Assembly (NCBI GenBank): GCA_900314755.1
Contig: OMWH01000011.1
Coordinates: 21,969-85,968, forward strand
Direction: 5' to 3'
Source of the DNA: an uncultured Prevotellaceae bacterium
GTDB taxonomy: Bacteria; Bacteroidota; Bacteroidia; Bacteroidales; Bacteroidaceae
DNA length: 64,000 nt
Below the pieces are notes generated by a model. The model had not been told where the DNA came from. It saw only the letters and a list, made by a program, of their open reading frames with translations, and did not search any database. Shown piece after piece: positions 30,825-39,244 of the stretch. The translations under genes were made by a program, and so were the position numbers. How positions within the stretch are numbered: position 1 is the first letter of the stretch; each line of letters begins with the position of its first letter.

Positions 30825-33278
30825 TCAGCGGACAACGGTCTGTTTTCCTTTGTAGTTGATGGTCTTGACAAGACCGTCGGGTAGGATGATACGGAACTTA
30901 CGTGATTTCTGCATGGTGGGGAATTGTCCCTCTCGCTTGCTGATTGTCAGTCGGAGTGTTGCCTCGTCCCATTGGAAGCGGATGCGAGAGCAGGCTCCCT
31001 GTTCGTAGTCGTTGGTCTCTCCGTCGTCCTCATAGAGGCAGAAGGTGGCATCGGCACCAGGGTAGATATAGATACTCAGGGCATTGTCTTCCGACTTGTC
31101 GGCAAGGGGTAGGATGCTGCCACCACGTACAAAGACGGGAATCTGTCGCTTGTCGACCGTCATGCTGACCGTTTGACCGCCCTCATAGTGTTTTCCTGTA
31201 TGGTAGTCGTACCATCCTGCTGCATTTTTGGGAAGGTAGGTCTTCCATGCGGTTACGTTCGATTCTGTGACAGGACTGATCAGCAGCGACTTACCAAACA
31301 TATACTCGTATTTTTGTTTTAGTGCCTCCGTGTCGGCAGGGAAGTCGAAGACGAGGGGGCGCATCAGGGTGCTTCCCTCGTTGGCGATAGCCGCCGCATA
31401 ACTGTAGATATAAGGTTGCAGACGGTAACGCTCTTGCAGACACTGGGCGATGATGGCTTTTGCCTCTTCACCATAGTTCCACGGTTCCGTATTGCTCATA
31501 TAGCTGTGAACACGCATCAGGGGCAGGTAGACACTCGTCTCTATCCAGCGCAGCATGCGGTCGATATAGTCTTGGTTGGTATACTGGTCGTTAGGACGGA
31601 AGAAACCGCCAGCGTCATACGTCCACCAGGGGACACCTGCCGCTTGCATACCCAGACCTGCCGTGATCTGCCGGCGGAACGTCTCCCAGTCGTTGCCCAC
31701 GTCACCCGACCACATGGCGGAGCCGTAGCGTTGGATACCTGGGAAACCGCAACGGGTCAGTATCATAGGACGCTGCTGGGGACGGTCATGACGAAGTCCC
31801 TCATACACGGTCTTGTTGACCAGCAAGGGATAGACATTACGCACCTGTTCACCCGTCCATCGTCCATGATTCACCATCCTGCCTGCAAGGTCGTCGTTCT
31901 CCGGTTCTGTGGCATCCTGCCACCACGCATCGATACCTAATGGCAACAGTCTCTCACGGAAATTCCTCCAATAGGCTGCTGCAGCGTCGGTGTTGAAGAA
32001 GTCTATCCAGTCGGTGCCTGGGATATAATAGTTGTCACGTAGCATTTCCTTACCCACTTCAGAGTTTTTGTCAATCTTCGACCATACAGAGAGCATCAAG
32101 CGGATATCCATCTGATGCAGACTGTCTGTCAGTGCCTTTGGGTCAGGATAGTACTGCTCGTCAAACTGCATGGAGTTCCATCCGTATTTCCCCCAGTACT
32201 GCCAGTCTTGCACGATCATGCTGATAGGTAACTGCTCCTCGCGGAACCGTTTTGCCGTCTGCAGGATCTCGTCAGAGGAGTGGAACCGCTCCCTGCAATG
32301 GATATAGCCCAATGCCCAGTCGGGGATGAGGGGTGCCTTGCCCGTCAGTTCACGATAGGATGCGATAATCTCGTCGGCACTGCCGATGAATACGGTATAG
32401 TCGACTGCCGTGGCGACAGGTGAGTGGAAGACCGTCTCGTCATTGACCACCTTATAATAAAGGACAGGAGCGTCACCCTTGGCAAGCTCTGCCGTTACCT
32501 GATGTTGTCCTTTCTCCAGATGTACGATGGTGGAGGTGGTTGGTGGCAACCATACGTTCTGCATCTCTATGACGGTCTTGCCGTCGATAGTGAGGTTATG
32601 GCGGCGTGCCATCTTCTGTCCGACATCGAGCAGGAGGGTATAGTCCCCCTCTTGGTCTACCGTCAGCGATGCCTGATAGATGTTACGTTCCCTGACTTCC
32701 TGTTTTCCGCCTTCTGTAGAGGTGACATTGACAACCTCCTTTGCCCCTGTGCCTTCCATCTTCTGGAGCTTCACCTGTTGACTTGCCGGGTTGAAATCAG
32801 TGAGTCCGTAGTTATTCCATAGGATACCATAGCCCTTACTGGATATCAGCATGGGCAGACTGATCTGGGTATTTACTTGGGTAAGCCGGCGGGACAGTCC
32901 CCGGACGTTACTATAGCCGTCCTGAAACTGTCCGAGTCCAAAGAGGTACTCGTCCTGGGGGGATGAGAAGACAAGGGTAGCCTCTCCGTCCTGGAACTGA
33001 TGGCGGGTAGCAGTGAAAACGGTGTTGCCCTTCTTATCCGCAATGCGTACCATCCCTTTCTGATGGTCGACAGCCACCTTGATGTCCCCCGCCACTTCGT
33101 CGTGCTTGACATACAACCAGTCGGGCAGGTCATGGGTGGTCTCCCCCTGTGTATATTGGATACGTACAGCATTGGGGGCAACGGTCTTGAACGTCAGTTG
33201 TCCCTTCCCGAAAGGGATTGTCTTTGCTTGCAGGGACACACTCAACAAGAGTAGTCCCCATAGAAATAGTCGTCTCAT
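30825..33278 (-). CDS. GH31 alpha-glycosidase with PA14 insert, probable alpha-xylosidase
   Basis: The start at ATG 33278 (817 residues) is chosen because it opens a signal peptide (MRRLFLWGLLLLSVSLQA). The frame stays open upstream to 33506, but that part overlaps the GH43 gene and is not protein-like. A PA14 domain is inserted near residues 190-300 (RRHNLTIDGKTVIEMQNVW). The barrel has nucleophile D455 in WWQDATEPEN and acid/base D526 in WSGDVGNDWE, intact GH31 motifs. The PA14 insert and WWxDATEP motif are typical of bacterial alpha-xylosidases such as those of xyloglucan loci. In this xylan locus the substrate could be another alpha-linked decoration. It lies 7 bp after the GH43 stop, so they form an operon. 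Confidence 0.9.
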   Translation of the reverse strand: MRRLFLWGLLLLSVSLQAKTIPFGKGQLTFKTVAPNAVRIQYTQGETTHDLPDWLYVKHDEVAGDIKVAVDHQKGMVRIADKKGNTVFTATRHQFQDGEATLVFSSPQDEYLFGLGQFQDGYSNVRGLSRRLTQVNTQISLPMLISSKGYGILWNNYGLTDFNPASQQVKLQKMEGTGAKEVVNVTSTEGGKQEVRERNIYQASLTVDQEGDYTLLLDVGQKMARRHNLTIDGKTVIEMQNVWLPPTTSTIVHLEKGQHQVTAELAKGDAPVLYYKVVNDETVFHSPVATAVDYTVFIGSADEIIASYRELTGKAPLIPDWALGYIHCRERFHSSDEILQTAKRFREEQLPISMIVQDWQYWGKYGWNSMQFDEQYYPDPKALTDSLHQMDIRLMLSVWSKIDKNSEVGKEMLRDNYYIPGTDWIDFFNTDAAAAYWRNFRERLLPLGIDAWWQDATEPENDDLAGRMVNHGRWTGEQVRNVYPLLVNKTVYEGLRHDRPQQRPMILTRCGFPGIQRYGSAMWSGDVGNDWETFRRQITAGLGMQAAGVPWWTYDAGGFFRPNDQYTNQDYIDRMLRWIETSVYLPLMRVHSYMSNTEPWNYGEEAKAIIAQCLQERYRLQPYIYSYAAAIANEGSTLMRPLVFDFPADTEALKQKYEYMFGKSLLISPVTESNVTAWKTYLPKNAAGWYDYHTGKHYEGGQTVSMTVDKRQIPVFVRGGSILPLADKSEDNALSIYIYPGADATFCLYEDDGETNDYEQGACSRIRFQWDEATLRLTISKREGQFPTMQKSRKFRIILPDGLVKTINYKGKQTVVR

Positions 33279-33285
33279 GATGGAA

Positions 33286-34917
33286 TTATTGTCGTTTGTA
33301 ATGGAAGGCATCGATATCCACATACCCGCCTTTCTTCTTCGTGGCATAGTAGAATATGCCGAACTTACTGCCCATGAAGAAGCGCTGCCAGTCGAAACGC
33401 AGGGGGTAGTCGGCGGTACCAATCTGTGTCCATTGCTCGCCATCCATGCTGTAGTAGAAATTGGCGGCATCCCGCCCGTGACCACCGGTAGGACGGAAGT
33501 CTGCATCGATGCGCAGATGGATGCGGGAGGAGGGCTGGAGGTTCAGGACGGTACGCTCTATCGTCTTCTCCTTAACACCAGTCACTTCTTTGTCACGCTC
33601 TGAGAGTTGCACGGAGAACTCACACATCTCAAGGGTGAGTTTCTTGCCCTGTTTTTTGATGACCAAGGCACCGGTGTCACTGTTGAAGGCGGCAAGCCCC
33701 GCACAGTCACCGTCTTTCATCTTCGAGACATCAAGGGTGATACTGCCACTGCAGGTGGGGCCTTCCATCCGCTGTGTCAGTGTGTTGGGAGCCAGGTAGA
33801 GGTTGTCGACCACACGGCTGCTCTTGAGACGGAGGAACCCGGGACGCTCTGTCAGCGACCATGCCGCATCGACTGGGTTATGATTCCATTGCCAGTGGAG
33901 TCCGAGTTTGGCGGAGGAGAAATCATCACCCCTTACGATACCTGTGGCAGGTTGACCACTGACTAAGGGACGCATGGTGTCAGGTACCTTCCCATTCTCA
34001 TCACCTAACATCGGCCAGCCATTGATCCAACGGCAGGGCATCAGCGTGGGAACACGTCCCACACCGCCCCGGTCTTGGAAGATGATGCCGTACCAGTCAC
34101 CATCCTGTGTGTCGACGATGGTACCTTGTGCCTCGTAGGAGAAACCGCCGAACTCACTCTCCAGGATGACCTGTTTCTCATATGGTCCATGGATGTCGTC
34201 GGCTCGGTAGCACACCTCCCGGCGGTGCTTGCCAGGGGCATAGACATGGGATATCATCAACAGGTAGTACTTGCCGTTATGCTTGATCACACGACTTCCC
34301 TCCAGCAGTCCGCGCTCATCCTCCTCCCGTTGGAAGATGTGCCGGTGAGTACCCTCGATAACATCCGACAGGTCGGGTTTCAGTTCCATCAGCTCTCCGG
34401 TGCCATAGATGACATACGCCCTATCATCGTCATCGAAGAACAACGAGCAGTCGTGAAAATGGCGCATGCGGGACACAATTGTCCACGGTCCCTCCGCTTT
34501 CTCCGCAGAGAAGATGTAGGTGTCACCCATACTGCCCCGCTCGTTGGGAGCCAGTAGTGCATAGAACTTCCCCTTGTGGTATTTCAGTGAGGTCGCCCAT
34601 TGTCCGCGTCCATATACCGTCCCTTCCCTGAGGTCGTATTTAGGGGAGTCGGTTAGCTTGTCGAAGATATAACCTACCGTCTCCCAGTTCTTCAGGTCTT
34701 TCGATGCCATGACGGGACCACCCGGCATCAGGTGCATCGTGGTGGATACCATATAAAAAGTGTCGCCCACCCTGATGACATCGGGGTCTGGCACGTCAGC
34801 CCACAGCATCGGGTTCTGTATCTTCTCTTCGTGCAGGGTCGCATAGTCGTCTGCCTTGACCTCCAGCAGGGTTGGTGTTAAGGTCAGGAGCATCACGGTC
34901 AACAGTACTTTTCTCAT
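33286..34917 (-). CDS. GH43 beta-xylosidase / alpha-L-arabinofuranosidase
   Basis: 543 residues with a signal peptide (MRKVLLTVMLLTLTPTLLEVKA). A five-bladed GH43 propeller (about 35-320) has the base Asp in ADVPDPDVIRVGD, the pKa-modulating Asp in FHDCSLFFDDD and the acid Glu in LLEGSRVIKHNGKYYL. A concanavalin-A-like beta-sandwich follows (about 330-543, FYYSMDGEQWTQIG). This two-domain layout is that of GH43 xylosidases/arabinofuranosidases (resembling subfamily 12). It should remove xylose or arabinose from arabinoxylan oligosaccharides in the periplasm. First gene of the GH43-GH31 operon, with a two-box xylan promoter upstream. Confidence 0.9.
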   Translation of the reverse strand: MRKVLLTVMLLTLTPTLLEVKADDYATLHEEKIQNPMLWADVPDPDVIRVGDTFYMVSTTMHLMPGGPVMASKDLKNWETVGYIFDKLTDSPKYDLREGTVYGRGQWATSLKYHKGKFYALLAPNERGSMGDTYIFSAEKAEGPWTIVSRMRHFHDCSLFFDDDDRAYVIYGTGELMELKPDLSDVIEGTHRHIFQREEDERGLLEGSRVIKHNGKYYLLMISHVYAPGKHRREVCYRADDIHGPYEKQVILESEFGGFSYEAQGTIVDTQDGDWYGIIFQDRGGVGRVPTLMPCRWINGWPMLGDENGKVPDTMRPLVSGQPATGIVRGDDFSSAKLGLHWQWNHNPVDAAWSLTERPGFLRLKSSRVVDNLYLAPNTLTQRMEGPTCSGSITLDVSKMKDGDCAGLAAFNSDTGALVIKKQGKKLTLEMCEFSVQLSERDKEVTGVKEKTIERTVLNLQPSSRIHLRIDADFRPTGGHGRDAANFYYSMDGEQWTQIGTADYPLRFDWQRFFMGSKFGIFYYATKKKGGYVDIDAFHYKRQ

Positions 34918-34936
34918 CTTTATCTGTTTTTGCCGG

Positions 34937-34944
34937 CAAAGATA
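34937..34944 (-). promoter_or_regulatory. Predicted promoter -7 box of the GH43-GH31 operon
   Basis: On the minus strand TATCTTTG fits TAnnTTTG, 19 bp before the ATG at 34917. Confidence 0.68.
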
Positions 34945-34972
34945 CAGAAAAGTCCGCTAACCCACCTTATGA

Positions 34973-35002
34973 TATGTCACAGATAGTTTATGGTATGTAA
35001 CC
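34973..35002 (-). promoter_or_regulatory. Two-box xylan operator, GH43-GH31 operon
   Basis: On the minus strand GGTTACATA starts at 35002 and TGTGACATA at 34981 (21 bp apart). The nearer box begins 37 bp before the -7 element. Confidence 0.72.
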
Positions 35003-35059
35003 TTAATGGGCTTACAAATAATGAGGATGTGCCTATTTTGACACACCCCCTTGGGAATA

Positions 35060-37792
35060 TCACCTAAACTGCCACCAGTCTAACCGGTTATTACCCTGTG
35101 TGTTACTGAAACAGAGGTAGAGGTCGTGGATGCCTGCGGCATTCTTCACCTTGGTGCTAAACGACCTGTATTTGTCCGTGGAGCCTGTGGTCTTGATGAC
35201 AGCGGTGCCGATGACAGGACCGTCCAGACTGTCGAGACGGAGGGTGACGGTCAGACTGCCGGTTGACGAGGCAGTGATGCTGAACTGCTTGGCACCTTTG
35301 CCGAAGTCGACACCCCGCAGACGGATATACTCCCCGTCGTTCAGGTCGTAGAGGTACATGTTCCTCTTGCCAGTAGACTCCGGCATGTCGCTGATGACAC
35401 CTGTGTTGGCAATACCCATCTTTGCCGATTTCAGTCCGTAGCCCCAGTTCATCGTCTCAGCCTCCACCCGCTGGTAAGGGTTGAGCCAGTGCCGTTGCTG
35501 CAAAGGCTGCTGGTCGAGCCAGTAGGGTACCTCCTCGATGGTGCCGTCAGCGAGATACTTGATCTCTGTTGCCGACACACTGCGGCGCTCATGGTGCACA
35601 AAGGTCTCCAAGTGCATCAGGTCGTAGTTCTGTCCGAAGATATAGGAACGACCTTTGTAGTCACAGATACCGGGGTGGTTGCCACGGTCACGCTGGGTGG
35701 GCTTCATAATATAACCCTGGCTCTTCCACGGACCCGTGGGTGAGTCACTCATGGCATAACCCAGTGCCTCCGGACAGCAGGTAGTGGCATACCCCAGGTA
35801 ATAATGTCCGTTGCGCTTATAGAACCACGGTCCTTCCTGATAATGGTCGATATGATAGTCCAGTTTGACGATATCCCCTTTCGTGGATATCATGTCATCG
35901 TTCAGCATGACATAGTAGGTGTTGGGATTTCCCCAGTACATATACGCCTGTCCGTCATCATCCACAAAGACGGTAGGGTCGATGTCCTCCCAGTGCTCCT
36001 GTTGCCAGACAAGTGGTTTGCCGAGCGGGTCCTTGAAGGGACCGTAGGGTGAGTCAGCCACCAAGACACCGATGCCATGACCGTGGAGAGGGGCATAGAG
36101 ATAGTATTTGCCGTTACGCTCCACCGTCTGTATCGCCCATGCGCCATTGTCACGACTGCGCCAAGGGAACTCCTTCAAAGAGGCGACGGCACCATGCTCC
36201 GTCCAGTTGACCATATCGGTGGTCGACCATAACAGCCAGTCGTACATGAAGAAACCTGCCGAGCTCTTCTCGTTGGGGTCGGGGATGTCCTCTGGTGAGG
36301 CATCATGTGAGGTATATAGGAACAAGGTGTCACCCACCACCAAAGGGGATGGGTCGGCAGTGAACTTCGTCTGGAACAACGGCATGTTCACCTGTTCCAT
36401 GCCCCGCATCTCCCACCAGTCGAAATTGAAGAGCTTGGGACCCTTACGACCCGTAAACACGAAATACAGGTCGTGGGGAGTTGAGAGTTGAGAGTTGAGA
36501 GTTGAGGGTTGATAGTCCAAATCACAGGTGATGGTCTGCCACTGCTCCCAACCGCCTGTGGCAGGAACCACCAGGCGACCAAGGAGTTGTCCGCCGATGC
36601 TGTCGATACGGATCTCGATGGCACCGCCACGCAGTCCACTTGCCACCCGTGCCGTGAAGGTACGGGGTGTCTTCTTGCCGAACTCCACGTTCTGCAACTT
36701 GATATAGTCACCATTGTGGATATCCGTCACATAGACACCCACCTGTTCGTTCTGCTCCGTCTTGACACCCTTGGAGTATGCCATGGTCTCCGCCTCCACC
36801 TTACGGTAAGGATTGAATGTACCGACAGGTCTTACCCCTTCATCCGTCGGCAGGATGGTGGGAAAACTGCCGTCCGCATTATACTGGAACTCCTCGACGG
36901 CAACACTGCGTCCGAAACCACCGCCGTTGGGCAGTTTACCGGTATGGTAGAAGAAATAGCTGTGACCTTTGTAGTCGGCAACACCGCAGTGGTTGGTAAA
37001 CGACTTGGTGTCGCTGAGTGGCATGATTTCTCCCGCATATTTCCAAGGGCCGGTAGGAGAGGATGCCGTACTATAGGAGATATGCTCCGGGACACCACCG
37101 GCGGCATACAGCAACTGGTAGGTGCCGTTCCGCTTGGTGAGCCACGGTCCCTCCACGTAGCTGTCCTTGTATTTTTTTCCTTTCTCCCGTTTGCTCATGA
37201 TAGGACCGCCGAAAGCCTCCTCTGTCATGTCAAGGAGTCCTAACTCCCCACTGTACGAGATCATATCCTCGTTCAGTCTCAGGTAGTAACACTGAGGGTT
37301 TCCCCACATCAGCCACGCCTGTCCGTCGTCATCAATCATCACGGTAGGGTCGATATGGTCCCAGCTGCCGTTCTCAAAGAGCGGTTTTCCCAACGCATCA
37401 TGGAAAGGACCGACAGGGGTGTCTCCCACAGCGACACCAATCGCCATGCCGTTAGACAGTTTAGAGTGGGCACAGATATACCAGTAGAACTTACCGTTCC
37501 GCTCAATACACTGACTTGCCCAGGCACGGTCGTCCGCCCATGAGAAACTCTCCAGCGCAAGGGGAGAGCCATGGTCTGTCCAGTTCACCATGTCCTGTGT
37601 GGAGTACACCCGCCATTCCTGCATCCAGAAGAAGTCGGCACCGTCCTCGTCATGCCCCGTATAGACATACATGGTACCATCGTGTACCATAGGGGCAGGG
37701 TCACTGGTACACCACGTCTGTACGAAAGGGTTCTGTGCCTGGCAGCAGATGCCACATGCTGCCAATATCCATGTAGGGATTATTCTTTTCAT
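35060..37792 (-). CDS. Tandem GH43-CBM6-GH43-CBM6 arabinoxylan-debranching enzyme
   Basis: The start at ATG 37792 (910 residues) is chosen because it opens a signal peptide (MKRIIPTWILAACGICCQA) and leaves a 2-bp gap to the upstream stop. The protein is a duplicated GH43 plus CBM6. The first GH43 has CTSDPAPMV, SWDHIDPTVMIDDDG and YVEGPWLTKRNG. The second has FTADPSPLV, HWEDIDPTVFVDDDG and YQEGPWFYKRNG, so both catalytic triads look intact. Each is followed by a CBM6-like domain (EAETMAYSKGVKTEQN; EAETMNWGYGLKSAK). The likely role is removing arabinose side chains. Within the first CBM6, residues near 430-440 (QPSTLNSQLSTP) are encoded by a heptanucleotide repeat (36478-36512) that looks like an insertion. 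Confidence 0.9.
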   Translation of the reverse strand: MKRIIPTWILAACGICCQAQNPFVQTWCTSDPAPMVHDGTMYVYTGHDEDGADFFWMQEWRVYSTQDMVNWTDHGSPLALESFSWADDRAWASQCIERNGKFYWYICAHSKLSNGMAIGVAVGDTPVGPFHDALGKPLFENGSWDHIDPTVMIDDDGQAWLMWGNPQCYYLRLNEDMISYSGELGLLDMTEEAFGGPIMSKREKGKKYKDSYVEGPWLTKRNGTYQLLYAAGGVPEHISYSTASSPTGPWKYAGEIMPLSDTKSFTNHCGVADYKGHSYFFYHTGKLPNGGGFGRSVAVEEFQYNADGSFPTILPTDEGVRPVGTFNPYRKVEAETMAYSKGVKTEQNEQVGVYVTDIHNGDYIKLQNVEFGKKTPRTFTARVASGLRGGAIEIRIDSIGGQLLGRLVVPATGGWEQWQTITCDLDYQPSTLNSQLSTPHDLYFVFTGRKGPKLFNFDWWEMRGMEQVNMPLFQTKFTADPSPLVVGDTLFLYTSHDASPEDIPDPNEKSSAGFFMYDWLLWSTTDMVNWTEHGAVASLKEFPWRSRDNGAWAIQTVERNGKYYLYAPLHGHGIGVLVADSPYGPFKDPLGKPLVWQQEHWEDIDPTVFVDDDGQAYMYWGNPNTYYVMLNDDMISTKGDIVKLDYHIDHYQEGPWFYKRNGHYYLGYATTCCPEALGYAMSDSPTGPWKSQGYIMKPTQRDRGNHPGICDYKGRSYIFGQNYDLMHLETFVHHERRSVSATEIKYLADGTIEEVPYWLDQQPLQQRHWLNPYQRVEAETMNWGYGLKSAKMGIANTGVISDMPESTGKRNMYLYDLNDGEYIRLRGVDFGKGAKQFSITASSTGSLTVTLRLDSLDGPVIGTAVIKTTGSTDKYRSFSTKVKNAAGIHDLYLCFSNTQGNNRLDWWQFR
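36478..36512. repeat. Heptanucleotide tandem repeat (GAGTTGA)n inside the tandem GH43 gene
   Basis: Four perfect copies of GAGTTGA (36478-36505) plus one variant copy, GGGTTGA (36506-36512). On the coding strand three units make a 7-residue STLNSQL period. Because 7 is not a multiple of 3, gain or loss of one unit would shift the frame. The same repeat occurs at 59157-59191. Confidence 0.9.
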
Positions 37793-37794
37793 AT

Positions 37795-39243
37795 CTATTG
37801 CTTTTTGAAGTTCCATTTGGAGTTGTCAGAGTTGAAATCATAAGGGGCAAGGGTGGGAGTGCTGTCACCTGCCGAGTACAGACAATATTGCTGGTTGAAG
37901 TCCTTCTGTCCGGGGATGGCGAAAGGCATGATACGGTAAGTACCGTCCGTCAGCTGCTCAATCCACCAGAGTTGGCTGTCCTGTCCCTCAAACGCTTTGG
38001 CGGACACCTGCAGGTCAGCCGTAGCCGTCAGTGCCCGGTTGGTGCCGTCAATAAAAATCTCATAGAGCGGGCCCGTCAGTCGTCCGGCAGCCTGTGGTAC
38101 TGGCTTGATATGCCAGTGTTGCCAGGGACGGAACATATAGTCGCTGCAACGGACGGCAATCTCACCTTCCAGCCAGCCACCTATCACATCCTCCAGTTTC
38201 TGGTTGGGAATGGATTTCACGGGCTCGTCAGGGTCTATCTGCCAGAAACGCTGACGTTCCTGTTCCATACGGACGAAATCAACGCCCAGTTCCAGACTAT
38301 AGCCACGACGCTCAGAGAGAATGGCAAATGTTCCTTCCTTGAGCCGCTCGCCAGCCACAGGCCATCCGTTTCTCCACAGCAGGGGAAGGATGCCCAGCAC
38401 TGAACGTCCGCTACGGTCGAAGTCTGCCTCGAAATGACAGGACATCACCTCCACACCGTCATCGATGATGGTACGTCCGAAATGTCCGGGACCCGTCTTG
38501 CGGTCACCGGCGGCAATCACCATCCTGCCTCCACCATGGAACATGTCACGTCCCACATTATCCATATAGGGACCCTCTACGCTGCGGGAGCGTCCTACGA
38601 CAATGTTATAGGTGGAGTTAACCCCGTCACAGCAGGTGCCATGCGTTCCTAACAGGTAATACCAGCTGTCCCTGTACAACAGGTCCGTCGCCTCACAGTC
38701 GATGGCAATATCCTTTTCTTTATTCCCTTTCATACGTTCCCCTGTCTTAGGGTCCAGTTCGATGAGGCGGATCGTTCCAAAATAGGTGCCGTAACTTGCC
38801 CATAGCCTGCCCGTGGTGGGGTCAAGCAATAAGCCCGGATCAATAGCGTCCTGGTCCTCCATGCCATCCGAGTAGCACACCTCTATGGGGTCAGACCATT
38901 TGAAGTCAGGACTCTTAGGGTCGAGGGTTTTGTTCCACATGGTCAGGATGCGCCCGTTATGACCACCACCGAGTCCACCACCCGTGGCACCGTAGATACA
39001 GAGATAACGGTCACCAATCTTCAGGACATCAGGAGCCGCACCGCCACCAGGTCGTACGGCACCGCTGTGCCATGTCCAGCCGTCCTCGCTGATGAGTCCG
39101 CCACCACCCGTGCCGAAGGTGTAGTATTTCCCCTCACACTCCGCAATGGTCGAGGGGTCGTGGATATAGGGAGCACCTGTCTGTGCCTGGCAAATGGCAA
39201 CTGTAGAAATGAGGATTGAGGATAGAAGCAATATCTTTTTCAT
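37795..39243 (-). CDS. GH43 arabinanase/arabinofuranosidase-like enzyme with ricin-type C-terminal domain
   Basis: 482 residues with a signal peptide (MKKILLLSSILISTVAICQA). The GH43 propeller (about 25-320) has the base Asp in YIHDPSTIAECEGKYYTFG, the second Asp in QDAIDPGLLLDPTTGRLW and the acid Glu in CEATDLLYRDSWYYLLGT. The C-terminal region (about 360-482) has the spacing of a ricin-like beta-trefoil (DSQLWWIEQLTDGTYRIMP, DNSKWNFKK). Such GH43 enzymes are usually arabinan- or arabinoxylan-active. It lies 1 bp after the start-proximal GH43 gene ends and 2 bp before the tandem GH43 gene, in the same leftward operon. Confidence 0.85.
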   Translation of the reverse strand: MKKILLLSSILISTVAICQAQTGAPYIHDPSTIAECEGKYYTFGTGGGGLISEDGWTWHSGAVRPGGGAAPDVLKIGDRYLCIYGATGGGLGGGHNGRILTMWNKTLDPKSPDFKWSDPIEVCYSDGMEDQDAIDPGLLLDPTTGRLWASYGTYFGTIRLIELDPKTGERMKGNKEKDIAIDCEATDLLYRDSWYYLLGTHGTCCDGVNSTYNIVVGRSRSVEGPYMDNVGRDMFHGGGRMVIAAGDRKTGPGHFGRTIIDDGVEVMSCHFEADFDRSGRSVLGILPLLWRNGWPVAGERLKEGTFAILSERRGYSLELGVDFVRMEQERQRFWQIDPDEPVKSIPNQKLEDVIGGWLEGEIAVRCSDYMFRPWQHWHIKPVPQAAGRLTGPLYEIFIDGTNRALTATADLQVSAKAFEGQDSQLWWIEQLTDGTYRIMPFAIPGQKDFNQQYCLYSAGDSTPTLAPYDFNSDNSKWNFKKQ

Positions 39244-39244
39244 G

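Noticed and set aside
33279-33506. Upstream extension of the GH31 frame by 76 codons
   Set aside because: It overlaps the GH43 gene in another frame, the residues are not protein-like, and a clear signal peptide begins at 33278.
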